From assembly GCF_009428905.1 (NCBI RefSeq), contig NZ_WHYR01000010.1, positions 1-64,000 on the forward strand: DNA of 64,000 nucleotides, read 5' to 3'. Within the stretch, counting starts at the first letter, position 1; every line of letters starts with the position of its first letter. This DNA comes from Desulfofundulus thermobenzoicus. GTDB taxonomy: Bacteria; Bacillota; Desulfotomaculia; Desulfotomaculales; Desulfovirgulaceae. This document shows, in pieces, positions 33,543 through 47,600 of the stretch. Below the pieces are notes generated by a model. It worked only from the letters and a program-made list of their open reading frames with translations, made no database searches and was not told the DNA's origin. Position numbers and translations under genes: made by a program.

Positions 33543-33884
33543 CTAGCCCGGGGGCCATTGCAACGTGCGCCCGCCCAGCAGGTGATAATGGATATGAAAA
33601 ACCAGCTGACCCGCATCTTCCCCGCAATTGCCGACCATACGGAAACCCTTTTCCAGTCCGAGCTTTTGGGCCACGCGGCCCGCCGCCAGCTGCAACCGGC
33701 CCAGAATGGCCTCATCCTCTTTTTCAATATCAAAAAAGGTGGGGATGTGTTTTTTGGGAACCAGCAAGAGGTGGACGGGAGCGGCCGGATGAATGTCCTT
33801 AAAAGCAACCACATATTCATCTTCATAAACCACCTCGGCCGGAATCTCCCCCTGGATGATCTTGCAGAAAACGCACTCCTGCAC
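33543..33884 (-). CDS. HIT-family nucleotide-binding hydrolase (HinT-like)
   Basis: 113 residues, complete HIT fold: the zinc-type CVFCKII start, VYEDEYVVAFKDIHPAAPVH, LLVPKKHIPTF and the catalytic histidine triad HIHYHLLGG. HinT-like enzymes hydrolyse aminoacyl-adenylates and nucleoside phosphoramidates. The ATG at 33884 lies behind GGAGGTGG. Position between mtaB and rpsU is typical of Peptococcales. Confidence 0.95.
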   Translation of the reverse strand: MQECVFCKIIQGEIPAEVVYEDEYVVAFKDIHPAAPVHLLLVPKKHIPTFFDIEKEDEAILGRLQLAAGRVAQKLGLEKGFRMVGNCGEDAGQLVFHIHYHLLGGRTLQWPPG

Positions 33885-33972
33885 TGCGCCACCTCCTCCC
33901 CGCCAGGATTACTGCCATCTGCCAGGCGTTATTTTATTCAACACGGCGGGAAATAAATCCTGCCACAAAAAA

Positions 33973-35283
33973 TTAAATTATTCTACCTTTTAAATCCGGC
34001 CCTTCCGCTTCTTCCACCAGCACCGGCACAATCTGCCCCACCAGATGGCTCCCTCCGGGGAAAAACACCCGCAGATAATTATCGGTCAGTCCTTCGTAAA
34101 ACCCTTTCCTCTGGGGTGAAGCCTCCTCCACCAGCACCAGCACTTCTTTCCCAATGTATTGCCGGGCAAAGGATACGGCCAGTTCCTCCCCCAGGGCAAT
34201 CAACCGGTGGCTGCGTTCTCCCTTCACCTGAGCGCTGATTTGATCCGGGAAGGAGGCCGCCGCCGTACCCCGCCGGGGAGAATACTTGAACACATGCAGG
34301 CGGGAAAAGGCCATTTCCCGCACAAAGGCCAGGGTACTGGCGAAGTTTTCGTCGGTCTCCCCGGGAAACCCCACAATGACATCGGTGGAGATGGCCACCT
34401 CCGGGATGCGCGCCCGGATATCCCGTACCAGGCGGCGAAAATCTTCCGTGGTATAATGGCGGCGCATACGGGCCAGCACCTGATCGTCGCCGCTCTGCAG
34501 GGGGATGTGCAGGTGGCGGCAGATATTCGGCCGGGAAGCCATGCTCTGCACCAGCTCACCGGTAATATCCATGGGTTCCACCGAGGAAAGGCGCAGGCGC
34601 AAAAGGCCGGGTATTTCCGCCAGGCGCCCCACCAGCCCGGCCAGATCCATATCCCCGGGCCTGTCCTGCCCGTAGGCGCCGGTGTGAATACCGGTCAGCA
34701 CCAGTTCCTTAAACCCTTCCCGGACCAGCCGCCGGGCCTCGGCCAGCACCCTTTCCGGATCCCGGCTTCGCAGGGGGCCCCGGGCAAAGGGTATTATGCA
34801 ATAGGCGCAATAATTGTTGCACCCCTCCTGAATTTTTAAAAAGGCCCTCACCCGGGAGGGCAGCGCCGGGACGGGCAGTTCCGTGAATTCCTCGACAGCG
34901 AATATGTCCCCCACCGCAGCCACCGGCCCATCCTTCCGCCCCGCCTGCTCCTCCACCAGGTCCACCAGGCGGGCCTTGTCCCGGGTGCCCACCACCAGAT
35001 CCACCCCGGGTATGGCCAGCACCTCCCCCGGGGACGTCTGGGCATAACAACCGGTGACCACCACCATGGCACCGGGGTTGTTCCGGGTGGCCCGGCGGAT
35101 GAGCTGGCGGGATTTGCGATCCCCCAGGTGGGTGACCGTACAGGTATTGATCACATAGACATCTGCCGGCTTGCTGAAGTCCACCACCCGGTAGCCCCGC
35201 CGGCGGAAAAGGGTGGCCAGGGCGTCCGACTCGTACTGGTTGACCTTGCAGCCCAGGGTAACCAGGGCGACGGTTTTGGGCAC
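33973..35283 (-). CDS. mtaB: tRNA (N6-threonylcarbamoyladenosine37-C2)-methylthiotransferase MtaB
   Basis: 436 residues. The N-terminal methylthiotransferase domain carries the first cluster's cysteines (LGCKVNQ, INTCTVTH, TGCYAQ), a radical SAM domain has CNNYCAYC, and a C-terminal TRAM-like domain follows (residues about 375-430). It adds methylthio to ct6A/t6A37 in ANN-decoding tRNAs. It starts at GTG 35283 behind GGGAG. Sequence type fits MtaB rather than MiaB or RimO. Confidence 0.94.
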   Translation of the reverse strand: MPKTVALVTLGCKVNQYESDALATLFRRRGYRVVDFSKPADVYVINTCTVTHLGDRKSRQLIRRATRNNPGAMVVVTGCYAQTSPGEVLAIPGVDLVVGTRDKARLVDLVEEQAGRKDGPVAAVGDIFAVEEFTELPVPALPSRVRAFLKIQEGCNNYCAYCIIPFARGPLRSRDPERVLAEARRLVREGFKELVLTGIHTGAYGQDRPGDMDLAGLVGRLAEIPGLLRLRLSSVEPMDITGELVQSMASRPNICRHLHIPLQSGDDQVLARMRRHYTTEDFRRLVRDIRARIPEVAISTDVIVGFPGETDENFASTLAFVREMAFSRLHVFKYSPRRGTAAASFPDQISAQVKGERSHRLIALGEELAVSFARQYIGKEVLVLVEEASPQRKGFYEGLTDNYLRVFFPGGSHLVGQIVPVLVEEAEGPDLKGRII

Positions 35284-35352
35284 GCTTATTCACTCCCGTA
35301 ACTCCACATGGCAGGCGTGGTCGTTCTCCGTCACTACCGCTATCCAAATGAT

Positions 35353-36105
35353 TTAAGGCCCGCCCAGATCCCCCAGTTCATACATGACCATGGCCACCAC
35401 CGCCAGGCCGGCCGTTTCGGTGCGCAGGATGCGGGGGCCCAGGGAAACGGGCAGCACCCCCCTCTGCCGGGCCAGGGCCACCTCGGCCGGATCAAAACCC
35501 CCCTCCGGCCCGATAAAGACAACCACTTCCCGGGAGGATTGTCCCTGCAGTACCCCTTTCAATCCCCGGCCCCTTTCCCCCTCCCAGGGCATCAGGGCCA
35601 GGGTATCCGGCGCCAGCAGATCCAGAGCCGAGGGGAGATCCATCACTGCCGTCACCCGGGGGATCAGCGCCCGCCGGCATTGCTTGGCCGCCTCCAGGGC
35701 AATGCGCTGCCAGCGCTGCTGGCGTTCCCCGGCCTTTTGCGGGGTCAACTGCACCACGGAGCGGCGGCAATGCAGGGGCACCACCCGGGACACCCCCAGT
35801 TCGGTACCCTTCTGAATAATTATATCCATTTTATCCCCTTTGGATAGCCCCTGCACCAGGGTAACCCTTAAAGGGGCCTCCCCGCCGGGAGTAAATTGTT
35901 CCAGAATTATTCCTTCCGCCTGACTTCTGGTAATCACCGTCAACCGGACCCGGTAACCGTTACCCCGGCCGTCCAGCACGGTGATCACGTCCCCGGGCCC
36001 CATACGTAAAACCCGGGATATGTGCGTCACATCCGGTCCGGTAATGATTACCTGCTCCTTTTGCACCTGCTCCGGGGAAATAAAGAAATGGCTTATGTTC
36101 CCCAC
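35353..36105 (-). CDS. rsmE: 16S rRNA m3U1498 methyltransferase RsmE
   Basis: About 250 residues. An N-terminal PUA-like part (ISHFFISPEQVQKE, ITGPDVTHISRVLRMGPGD) precedes the SPOUT knot (FIGPEGGFDPAEVALAR, SLGPRILRTETAGLAVV). It methylates U1498 of 16S rRNA. The start is uncertain: GTG 36105 gives the family-like N-terminus, while ATG 36132 lies inside prmA with its G-rich site only one base away. Overlap with the prmA end implies coupled translation. Confidence 0.93.
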   Translation of the reverse strand: MGNISHFFISPEQVQKEQVIITGPDVTHISRVLRMGPGDVITVLDGRGNGYRVRLTVITRSQAEGIILEQFTPGGEAPLRVTLVQGLSKGDKMDIIIQKGTELGVSRVVPLHCRRSVVQLTPQKAGERQQRWQRIALEAAKQCRRALIPRVTAVMDLPSALDLLAPDTLALMPWEGERGRGLKGVLQGQSSREVVVFIGPEGGFDPAEVALARQRGVLPVSLGPRILRTETAGLAVVAMVMYELGDLGGP

Positions 36106-37022
36106 CCCCGGGCGGCCATGAGGGCAATCCATTCCCCTTCGGCCCGCTCTTCCCGAATCTCCAGACCCCGCAGCACCATTTCCCGGCGCACACCCTTTTC
36201 CCGTTCCCGGATGACACCGGAAGCGATAAACAGGCCTTTTGGATTGAGCATTCTAACCACCGCCGGGATCAGGGCGATAATTACGTCGGCCACAATGTTG
36301 GCCACTATGACATCGGCCACCGGTATGCCCGTACCCTGGAGCAAATCCCCCTGCCGGACCTCCACCCGGTCGCCCACCCGGTTGCGCTCCACGTTCTGCC
36401 GGGCCGTGGCCACGGCCACCGGATCCCTGTCCACGGCCACCACCCGGCCGGCACCCAGGAGGGCGGCCGTAATGGCCAGAATGCCCGATCCTGTGCCCAC
36501 ATCCACCACCATCTCGCCGCCCCGGATTACCTCCTCCAGCATGGTCAGACACAGGCGGGTGGTGGCATGGGTACCGCAGCCAAAAGCCATGCCCGGATCC
36601 AGCTCGCAAATAACCTGCCCGGGCCGGGGACGGTATTCCTCCCAGGAGGGTTTGACCACCAGCCTTTCCCCCACCTGTACGGGCCGGTAGTAAGCCTTCC
36701 AGGCGTTGGCCCAGTCTTCCTCCTCCATCTCCCGGGTGCTCATGCGCCAGGATGTTTCTTCCAGAAGGGCGGCCAGGGATTCCCGTAAACCGGCCAGGCG
36801 GCCGGCCAGTTCTTCATCCACCGGCAGGTAGGCCTTCACCACCGGTTCCGCCGGCAACCGCAAGCCATCCATGGCCACCTGGTCGGCCGGACGCTGCAAG
36901 TATAAAGAAATTATGGCGGGGTCCTCAACAACCACCCCGCCGGTTCCCAGTTCCCAGAAAAGATTGCTCACCGCCTCCACCCATTCGGGATGGACACTGA
37001 CGGCCACTTCCAGCCACCGCAA
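36093..37022 (-). CDS. prmA: Ribosomal protein L11 methyltransferase PrmA
   Basis: 309 residues. The N-terminal substrate-recognition domain (RWLEVAVSVHPEWVEAVSNLF) is followed by a class I SAM methyltransferase domain with DPGMAFGCGTHATTRLC, DVGTGSGILAITAALLGA and VANIVADVI. It trimethylates ribosomal protein uL11. TTG 37022, seven bases after GAGGGGG, is preferred to TTG 37028. It lies between dnaJ and rsmE as in many Firmicutes. Confidence 0.95.
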   Translation of the reverse strand: MRWLEVAVSVHPEWVEAVSNLFWELGTGGVVVEDPAIISLYLQRPADQVAMDGLRLPAEPVVKAYLPVDEELAGRLAGLRESLAALLEETSWRMSTREMEEEDWANAWKAYYRPVQVGERLVVKPSWEEYRPRPGQVICELDPGMAFGCGTHATTRLCLTMLEEVIRGGEMVVDVGTGSGILAITAALLGAGRVVAVDRDPVAVATARQNVERNRVGDRVEVRQGDLLQGTGIPVADVIVANIVADVIIALIPAVVRMLNPKGLFIASGVIREREKGVRREMVLRGLEIREERAEGEWIALMAARGWGT

Positions 37023-37130
37023 AGGCAATGCCCCCTCGGGAAAAAACTGTTGGATTTAACAGAAGGCCGGACTGTACTCAGTCCCCTTTTAAGATAAAAT
37101 GGTAATTGTTACCGGGGGACTGGAGATCCC

Positions 37131-38288
<1,158 letters not shown>

Positions 38289-38298
38289 TTATGGAACA

Positions 38299-38332
38299 GG
38301 GCGGCCGCCCAGCCTGAAAGGCTGAACCGCCC
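38299..38332 (-). other. Stem-loop in the dnaK-dnaJ gap
   Basis: Outer arms GGGCGG (38299-38304) and CCGCCC (38327-38332) and an inner stem CAGCCT/AGGCTG around GAA fold on either strand. No T run follows on the minus strand. It may be a processing or stability element that sets the DnaK:DnaJ ratio. Confidence 0.45.
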
Positions 38333-38478
38333 GGTGATAGCCAGCTGAAAATGCTTGATCAAACCACTTCAGGCATGACGGTTGTGCCGGAGGCCCGTCA
38401 CTGCCCGCCATGCCCAAAGGGTTTTCCCGTATGTCACATTGTTATTATACAACGGTTTCTCCCGAAAAGCCATATATT

Positions 38479-41078
<2,600 letters not shown>

Positions 41079-41106
41079 CGGGGTCACCTCACAAAAAAAT
41101 CCGGCC

Positions 41107-42684
41107 TCACCTGCTGCCAAAATCGGCAGCCTCCTTTGGGCCCTGTTCCTTCTCCTCCCGTTTCTTGATAATGGTATCTATACGCAAGATGGCTTCGGCA
41201 ATTTCCCCCGCTGCTTTAAAGGCATAGGTTTTAACCAGCACGGGATCCACCACACCCAGCTGGTACATATCGGCAATCTGGCCGGTATCACAATCCACGG
41301 CCAGGGCGTCATTACCGGTTTCCACCTGGGCAGCCATACAATCACCCAGTTTTTCCAGGGGATTGAAACCGGCATTGGCCACAATCTGAGCCAGGGGTCG
41401 TTTTAAGGCCTCCACCACGCAGTCCACCCCATAGGCGGCCATACCCCGCATGCCGGCCCGCACCTGCTCCACTTCCCGGGCCACGGCCAGTTCCAGGGCA
41501 CCGCCCCCGGGCACCACACCGCCCCTGACCGCCGCCTGTACCGCTGAGGCCGCATCCCTGGCAATGCGCTCCCTTTCCCCCACCACCTCGGCGGTGGCCG
41601 CGCCTACCAGGACGGTGGCCATGGGCTTGCCGCTGCCATCCAGCACCCAGACCTGCTCCAGTTTCTCATCATGAAAAACCCGCCGGCAACGTCCCAGGCA
41701 GCCCCGGATTTGCTCCAGACCTTTTTTCAGCCCGGTTCGCTTGATTGCCCGGGCGCCGGTATGCTCCGCCGCCCGGCGCAATTCCTTGTTGGCCACCCGC
41801 TGCACCACCATCACGCCGGCATCGGTGAGCATCTCCTCGGCCAGGTCGTGTACACCCCGGTCCACCAGCACCAGTCCCACCTGCAGCTGGATAATTTTTT
41901 GTATATTCTCCCGGAACTGGTTTTGCAGTTCCATATAACGGGCAAAGCCGGCCTCGGTGGCCAGGGCTTCCTCTTCCAGTTCCTCGGGCTCCAGGGCGTC
42001 ATCGATGACCAGCACCGGCACGTCCGTCAGTTCCCGGGGCATCTGCCGGTTCATGGGTTCCTTGTTGATTATCACGCCCATGAAGACCTGGTTGTCGGCC
42101 CCTTCTTCGGCACAAACCGTATCGGCAAAGCGAAAGGCCCGGTCCACTAGTTTATCCCGGCCGATCAACCTGGCCGCCTCCACCACCAGATCGGCAATAT
42201 CCTCGTGCCCCCGGCCGGCCACCAGGGCCACCCGGCGCACCAGGGGGTCCCGCAGATCCTCCAGCGGACGGGCCCTTTTCTGCATGGCCTCCAGACCCCG
42301 TTTCACTCCGGCCCGCAACCCTTCAATGACCCGGGCCACGGGAACACCCCGGGCCACCTGCTCCACCCCGGAGCCCACCAGAGCGCCGGCCATCACCGTG
42401 GCGGTAGTGGTGCCGTCGCCGATTTCCTCCTGTTGGGCCCTGGCTATATTAATCAACATCCGGGCCGCCGGGTGATTGGCATCCATCAAAGTCAGGATGG
42501 TCACCCCGTCGTTGGTGATCACCACTTCCCCAAACTTATCCACCAGCATGGTATCCAACCCTTTGGGGCCCAGGGTTCCTTCCACGGCCGAGGCGATGGC
42601 CCTGACGGCATTGGCATTGGTCACCAGGGCGGCCAGTCGCTCATCCACTTCCGTGCCGTGGCTGGCCTGTTGTTTCAGGCTCAA
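41107..42684 (-). CDS. Group III (archaeal thermosome-like) chaperonin
   Basis: 525 residues. It has the thermosome rather than GroEL pattern: [15 protein letters not shown] (residues 35-49), ITNDGVTIL (56-64), GDGTTTATV (89-97), [11 protein letters not shown] and [12 protein letters not shown]. The apical insert [23 protein letters not shown] matches the helical lid of lid-containing chaperonins, so it should not need GroES. Bacterial members in dnaK operons are known from Carboxydothermus and relatives and are called group III. It starts at TTG 42684 (AGGGTG seven bases upstream), 12 bases after hrcA. Co-transcription under CIRCE implies heat induction with DnaK. Confidence 0.93.
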   Translation of the reverse strand: MSLKQQASHGTEVDERLAALVTNANAVRAIASAVEGTLGPKGLDTMLVDKFGEVVITNDGVTILTLMDANHPAARMLINIARAQQEEIGDGTTTATVMAGALVGSGVEQVARGVPVARVIEGLRAGVKRGLEAMQKRARPLEDLRDPLVRRVALVAGRGHEDIADLVVEAARLIGRDKLVDRAFRFADTVCAEEGADNQVFMGVIINKEPMNRQMPRELTDVPVLVIDDALEPEELEEEALATEAGFARYMELQNQFRENIQKIIQLQVGLVLVDRGVHDLAEEMLTDAGVMVVQRVANKELRRAAEHTGARAIKRTGLKKGLEQIRGCLGRCRRVFHDEKLEQVWVLDGSGKPMATVLVGAATAEVVGERERIARDAASAVQAAVRGGVVPGGGALELAVAREVEQVRAGMRGMAAYGVDCVVEALKRPLAQIVANAGFNPLEKLGDCMAAQVETGNDALAVDCDTGQIADMYQLGVVDPVLVKTYAFKAAGEIAEAILRIDTIIKKREEKEQGPKEAADFGSR

Positions 42685-42696
42685 TATCCATCACCC

Positions 42697-43743
42697 TCAT
42701 TTCCTGTTGCTGCCCAGCAATTCTTCCAGGGCGCGGGACAAATTTCTGGTCATGCACTCCACCACACTGACCACCTTGGCATAATCCATGCGGGTGGGGC
42801 CCAGCACACCAATGGAACCCACCGGCCTGCCCCGCAGGTGATAGGTGGCCACCACCATACTGCAGTTGCTCATCTGCCGGCAATGCATCTCCCGGCCGAT
42901 GCGCACGGTCACCCCTTCCCTGTTGGCTTCACTGGAGAGGAGATTGCTCAAGAGATTTTCCTGCTCCAGAATGCTTAGCAGGGTCTTCACTTTCTCCACA
43001 TTATGGAATTCGGGCTGGTTTAAAATATTAAATACCCCGCCCAGATAAATTTTATCCTCCGGTTCCGTGGTCAGGTAATCATGCAAAAGCCCCATGACCA
43101 GATCCAGGACATGCTTATGCCTGGCCAGCTCAAAATAGATTTCACTAATCAAACTGAGCTTGATGCTGGTCATGGACTTTCCCTGCAGCTTGTCATTGAG
43201 CACCCGGGAAATGGTTTCCAGGTCGGCGGCGGTGATACTGGCCGGCACCTCAATGATCTGGTGGTGCAGGGCGCCGCTGTCCATGACCACCACCAGCATG
43301 GCCTGTTCCGGTCCCAGCTGGACCAGCTGAATATGTTTAAATAAGCCGGCCCCCATTTTGGGAGGCACCACCATGGCCGCATACCGGGTCAACTGGGACA
43401 GGAGATGACCGGTGCGCTGGATGACTTCTCCCACATCCCGCACATTGGTCCGGTAGCTCTGCCGGATGAGCTGTTCCTCTTCTTCCGTCAGTTCCTGGCG
43501 TTTCATCAGATAATCCACATAATAACGGTAGCCCAGCTCCGAAGGGATGCGCCCGGCAGAGGTATGGGGCTGTTCAATGTAGCCCATTTCCTCCAGATCG
43601 GACATTTCATTGCGAATAGTGGCCGGGCTGATCCCCAGCCGGTATTTCCGGGCAATGGTCCGGGAACCCACCGGTTCGGCAGTGGCAATATAGTCTGTAA
43701 TGATGGCCAGCAGGATATCCTGTTTCCGGGCATCCAGAAACAT
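42697..43743 (-). CDS. hrcA: Heat-inducible transcription repressor HrcA
   Basis: 348 residues. Winged-helix N-terminus ([40 protein letters not shown]) then the GAF-like and insertion domains of HrcA. It binds CIRCE; a perfect CIRCE copy lies 20 bases upstream of its ATG (43743), so the operon hrcA-chaperonin-grpE-dnaK is self-repressed. GroE titration is the usual temperature signal. Confidence 0.97.
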   Translation of the reverse strand: MFLDARKQDILLAIITDYIATAEPVGSRTIARKYRLGISPATIRNEMSDLEEMGYIEQPHTSAGRIPSELGYRYYVDYLMKRQELTEEEEQLIRQSYRTNVRDVGEVIQRTGHLLSQLTRYAAMVVPPKMGAGLFKHIQLVQLGPEQAMLVVVMDSGALHHQIIEVPASITAADLETISRVLNDKLQGKSMTSIKLSLISEIYFELARHKHVLDLVMGLLHDYLTTEPEDKIYLGGVFNILNQPEFHNVEKVKTLLSILEQENLLSNLLSSEANREGVTVRIGREMHCRQMSNCSMVVATYHLRGRPVGSIGVLGPTRMDYAKVVSVVECMTRNLSRALEELLGSNRK

Positions 43744-43762
43744 CCTCCCACACCCCCCTTTG

Positions 43763-43789
43763 TTAGCACTCTGTTTCTATGAGTGCTAA
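43763..43789. promoter_or_regulatory. CIRCE operator
   Basis: TTAGCACTC (43763-43771), nine bases, GAGTGCTAA (43781-43789): a perfect match to the CIRCE consensus. It lies between the sigma-A promoter and the hrcA start and is the HrcA target. Confidence 0.98.
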
Positions 43790-43805
43790 AAACCTCCTAC
43801 GTAAA

Positions 43806-43834
43806 AACATAGCACTGCACCACCCGTTTGTCAA
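43806..43834 (-). promoter_or_regulatory. Sigma-A promoter of the hrcA-dnaK operon
   Basis: On the minus strand TTGACA (43834-43829), a 17-base spacer, TATGTT (43811-43806). The CIRCE operator begins 16 bases downstream of the -10 box, so HrcA would block transcription here. Confidence 0.9.
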
Positions 43835-43867
43835 GGCAGGGAACACCCGCAAAAAGGCCCGCCCTGT

Positions 43868-45004
43868 TCACACAAATTCCGCAAACACCCGGTTGGCCAG
43901 GGGCAGCCCCCGGCCGGTGAGGCGTAAATGCCCGGAGCTGATTTCCACCAGACCCTGCCGGCACAGCCTCTCCAACCGTTCACCGTAGACATCTTCCAGA
44001 CGCCTGCCGAAGCGGGAAGCAAAGGCTTCCAGATCCACCCCTTCCAAAAGACGCAGGCCCAGGAAAACCGTCTCGCCCATGGCTATGGACGGGGTGATCT
44101 GCTCCCGGCCTTCCACGGGCAACTCCCCTTTCCGTACCCTGGCCCGGTATTCCGGGAGTGAACCGACATTATAATAACGGACGTTCCCCCGGTAGGAATG
44201 GGCGGCCGGCCCCAGCCCCAGATAGGTCCTGTTTTGCCAGCAGGTTAAATTATGCCGGCAGCGATACCCCGGCCGGGCAAAGCTGGAAATTTCATAGTGT
44301 TCGTAACCCCGGGCAGTCAGGGTATGGATGGCCTGCCGGTACATGGCCAGTTCCAGCTCTTCGTCACAGGGCGTCACCCGTCCCTCATCCACCGCTTCAG
44401 CCAGGGGAGTACCCTCCTCGATCATCAGTGAATAGGTGGAGATGTGCTCCGGATGCAACTCCAGCACCTTTTCCAGACAGCTGCGCCACTGGTCCTGCGT
44501 CTGCCCGGGGATGCCGAAAATCAGGTCCACGCCCAGGTTGTCAAACCCCGCCCGCCGGGCCAGCTTAACCGCTTCCACCGCCTGTTCAAAGGTGTGGATC
44601 CGCCCCAATAGTTTCAACAGGTGCTCCTGGCAGGCCTGCACCCCCAGGGAAAGGCGGTTCACCCCCGCCCGGCGTAAAACAGCCAGCTTTTCCCCGTCCA
44701 CAGTGCCCGGGTTGGCCTCTACAGTTACCTCCACTTCCGGCAGCCAGTGGAAATAGCGTCTACTGGCCCGCAATATATCTTCCAGTGTGGACGCCGGCAG
44801 GCAGGTGGGCGTACCGCCGCCGATAAAAACCGTTTTCAGCCGCCTTTCCTCCGGAGTCAACCGCTCCCGGTAAAGGGCCATCTCCTGCAGGAGGGCCTCC
44901 CGGTAGCGGCCGGCCGCTTCCGGGTCATAGGGGTAGGAGACAAAGTCGCAATAGTGGCACTTGCGGAGGCAAAAGGGCACGTGGATATAGAGACTTAAGG
45001 CCAG
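43868..45004 (-). CDS. hemW: Heme chaperone HemW (radical SAM coproporphyrinogen III oxidase-like)
   Basis: Radical SAM protein with CLRKCHYCDF (CX3CX2C), FIGGGTPTCLP, EANPGTVDGEKLAVLRRAG and a C-terminal HemW domain. The family begins with LYIHIPFC; here SLYIHVPFC lies upstream of the first GTG (44980). The only start in frame with a ribosome site is CTG at 45004, seven bases after GGAGGG, giving 378 residues. HemW inserts heme into apoproteins rather than oxidising coproporphyrinogen. It lies 18 bases after lepA. Confidence 0.9.
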   Translation of the reverse strand: MALSLYIHVPFCLRKCHYCDFVSYPYDPEAAGRYREALLQEMALYRERLTPEERRLKTVFIGGGTPTCLPASTLEDILRASRRYFHWLPEVEVTVEANPGTVDGEKLAVLRRAGVNRLSLGVQACQEHLLKLLGRIHTFEQAVEAVKLARRAGFDNLGVDLIFGIPGQTQDQWRSCLEKVLELHPEHISTYSLMIEEGTPLAEAVDEGRVTPCDEELELAMYRQAIHTLTARGYEHYEISSFARPGYRCRHNLTCWQNRTYLGLGPAAHSYRGNVRYYNVGSLPEYRARVRKGELPVEGREQITPSIAMGETVFLGLRLLEGVDLEAFASRFGRRLEDVYGERLERLCRQGLVEISSGHLRLTGRGLPLANRVFAEFV

Positions 45005-45022
45005 GGAATGTCCCTCCAGTGC

Positions 45023-46831
45023 TTATTTATCTTCGATACTCAACACGGCCATAAAGGCCTCCTGGGGTATTTCCACACTGCCCACCTGTTTCATCCGTTT
45101 CTTGCCTTCCTTTTGTTTTTCCAAAAGTTTGCGCTTCCGGGTCACGTCGCCGCCATAACACTTGGCCAGTACATCCTTGCGCCGGGCCTTGATGGTCTCC
45201 CGGGCAATCACCCGGTTGCCGATGGCCGCCTGCACGGGCACGTCAAAGAGCTGCCGGGGGATGAGGCTGCGCAGCTTTTCCACCAATTGACGGCCCCGGT
45301 AGTAGGCCTTTTCCCGGTGGACAATACAGCTTAAAGCGTCCACCGGCTCGCCGTTGATCAAAATGTCCAGCTTCACCAGGTCGCTTTCCCGGTAGCCGGC
45401 CAGTTCGTAATCCAGGGAAGCATATCCCCGGGTGCGGGACTTCAGCTGGTCGAAGAAATCAAAGATAATCTCCGCCAGGGGCAGCTCATAAAGCAACATA
45501 ACCCGGTTTTCGCCCATGTACTCCATGTTTTTAAAGGTGCCCCGCCGCTCCTGGGCCAGGTCCATAACCGCCCCCACATAATCCCGGGGAACCATCAGGG
45601 TGGCGTTCACAAAGGGCTCCGCCATCTTCTCTATTTTGCCGGCCGGCGGCAGCCTGGTGGGGTTGTCGATATCCAGCACTTCCCCGGCCGTGGTGGTAAC
45701 CCGGTAGACCACGCTGGGGGCGGTGGTGATCAGGTTCAGTTTATACTCCCGCTCCAGCCGCTCCTGGATGATTTCCATGTGCAAAAGGCCCAGGAAACCG
45801 CAGCGGAAACCAAAGCCCAGGGCTTCCGACGTTTCCGGTTCGTATACCAGGGAGGCATCATTGAGTTTTAATTTCTCCAGGGCCTCCCGCAGGTCGTCGT
45901 AGTCCACCGTCTCCACGGGATAAAGGCCGCAGTAGACCATGGGGGTGACCCGGCGGTAGCCCGGCAGCGGCTCCGCTGCCGGCCGGGCCGCCTCCGTAAT
46001 GGTATCCCCCACCCGGGTGTCCCGCACGTTTTTGATGCTGGCCGCCACATACCCCACCTGGCCCGTGTCCAGCCGCCCCGTGGGGGTCATGGCCGGCTTG
46101 AAAATGCCCACCTCGTTCACTTCGAATTCCTTCCCGGTGGACATCATTTTAATGCCCATGCCTTCCGTCAGAATGCCGTCCATCACCCGCACATAGGCAA
46201 TGACTCCCCGGTAGGAGTCATAGTGGGAGTCAAAGATAAGGGCCTTCAGGGGCTCTTCGGGCCGGCCGCCCGGAGGCGGTATCCGCCGCACAATGGCTTC
46301 CAGCACCTCTTTCACCCCGGTGCCCAGTTTGGCGGAAACCAGAAGGGCGTCGCTGGCGTCCAGGCCGATGACATCTTGAATTTCCTTCCTGACCCTCTCC
46401 GGGTCCGCGCTGGGCAGATCTATCTTATTAATTACCGGAATAATCTCCAGGTTGTTTTCAATGGCCATATAGACATTGGCCAGGGTCTGGGCCTCAATGC
46501 CCTGGGCGGCGTCCACCACCAGCAGCGCCCCCTCGCAGGCCGCCAGGCTGCGGGAAACTTCATAGGTAAAGTCCACATGGCCGGGAGTATCAATCAGGTT
46601 TAACTGGTACTCCCGGCCGTCGCCGGCCCGGTAGGTCAGGCGCACGGCCTGCAGCTTGATGGTAATGCCCCGCTCCCGCTCCAGGTCCATCTGATCCAGT
46701 ACCTGATCGGTCATCTCCCGGGCACTTAAAGCCCCCGTATATTCCAGCAGCCGGTCGGCCAGGGTGGACTTGCCGTGGTCTATATGGGCGATAATGCAAA
46801 AATTGCGGATAAAATCCTGTTCTCTCCCCAT
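45023..46831 (-). CDS. lepA: Elongation factor 4 (LepA)
   Basis: 602 residues from ATG 46831, six bases after AGGAGG; the open frame upstream is not family-like. G motifs [18 protein letters not shown] and NKIDLPSAD, then the EF-G-like domains and the LepA-specific C-terminus ([20 protein letters not shown]). It is a ribosome-associated GTPase that back-translocates or aids assembly. First gene of lepA-hemW. Confidence 0.97.
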   Translation of the reverse strand: MGREQDFIRNFCIIAHIDHGKSTLADRLLEYTGALSAREMTDQVLDQMDLERERGITIKLQAVRLTYRAGDGREYQLNLIDTPGHVDFTYEVSRSLAACEGALLVVDAAQGIEAQTLANVYMAIENNLEIIPVINKIDLPSADPERVRKEIQDVIGLDASDALLVSAKLGTGVKEVLEAIVRRIPPPGGRPEEPLKALIFDSHYDSYRGVIAYVRVMDGILTEGMGIKMMSTGKEFEVNEVGIFKPAMTPTGRLDTGQVGYVAASIKNVRDTRVGDTITEAARPAAEPLPGYRRVTPMVYCGLYPVETVDYDDLREALEKLKLNDASLVYEPETSEALGFGFRCGFLGLLHMEIIQERLEREYKLNLITTAPSVVYRVTTTAGEVLDIDNPTRLPPAGKIEKMAEPFVNATLMVPRDYVGAVMDLAQERRGTFKNMEYMGENRVMLLYELPLAEIIFDFFDQLKSRTRGYASLDYELAGYRESDLVKLDILINGEPVDALSCIVHREKAYYRGRQLVEKLRSLIPRQLFDVPVQAAIGNRVIARETIKARRKDVLAKCYGGDVTRKRKLLEKQKEGKKRMKQVGSVEIPQEAFMAVLSIEDK

Positions 46832-47081
46832 GACAAACCTCCTGACGGTGCAGACTGCTCCGGCATACATGTGCCCTCTATGCAAATTAATCCCGTGTGC
46901 GGTTACGATAGTCAAGGAATGCCGCAAAGGTGCCGCCGCAAACCTATAATGGAAGGTGGTTATCCGTTTTGGGGTCCCGGTGCGACGGGGAATGACCGGC
47001 GCCCTGATGGTTTTGCGGCATTATCTCAAGGAAAGATTATAACATTAATTAAAACTCATTAAAAGAGTAGCAGGGATGGAT

Positions 47082-47396
47082 TTAAGGACCTTTTTCCCCC
47101 TGGCGATTAAGGACAAAAAGCCGCCGCATAAAATCCATCATCCGGACATAATATTCCCCGCCCCATTTCCGGATGTGTGCCATTGTGTTTTGTCCCATCT
47201 CCCCCCACTGATCCACCGGTGGCAAACTGACAGGATGATTGAAAAGGACAATCTCCCCCGGGGCACCCACCCGGATAATCGCAAAGGGTTCAGCAGGCAA
47301 CAACACCTGGTTGGAAACCGTTACCACCGTATGCAGTCCGAAAAAAACCATGCCCAGAAAAATGCCCAGGGCGACAACCCACCGGTTAAAGCCCAT
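47082..47396 (-). CDS. Small membrane-anchored protein, unknown function
   Basis: 104 residues: one N-terminal membrane helix (about 6-28, VVALGIFLGMVFFGLHTVVTV), then an extracytoplasmic segment with PFAIIRVGAPGEIVLFNHPV and RKWGGEYYVRMMDFMRR. The ATG at 47396 lies behind GGGGGGAT, which supports expression. It sits upstream of lepA on the same strand, separated by 250 bases. I do not recognise the family. Its position between spoIIP and lepA could suggest a sporulation-related role, which is only a guess. Confidence 0.6.
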   Translation of the reverse strand: MGFNRWVVALGIFLGMVFFGLHTVVTVSNQVLLPAEPFAIIRVGAPGEIVLFNHPVSLPPVDQWGEMGQNTMAHIRKWGGEYYVRMMDFMRRLFVLNRQGEKGP

Positions 47397-47600
47397 CCTT
47401 ATCCCCCCAAAATGGTCGCCGGTGTACCGTGCCTCAAGTTATTTTCATTCACAGGTTATGTTAACCAAATAAGTTAAAACAATACAACCATGCGAAGTTT
47501 TTTCAGAGGCGCCGGAAAAGGAAATCTACAATCGATGCCGAATAAATGTTGAAAAGTTTCCAAAGACTAACTGTTAAATTTGAAAAAGAAGGTATTAACA

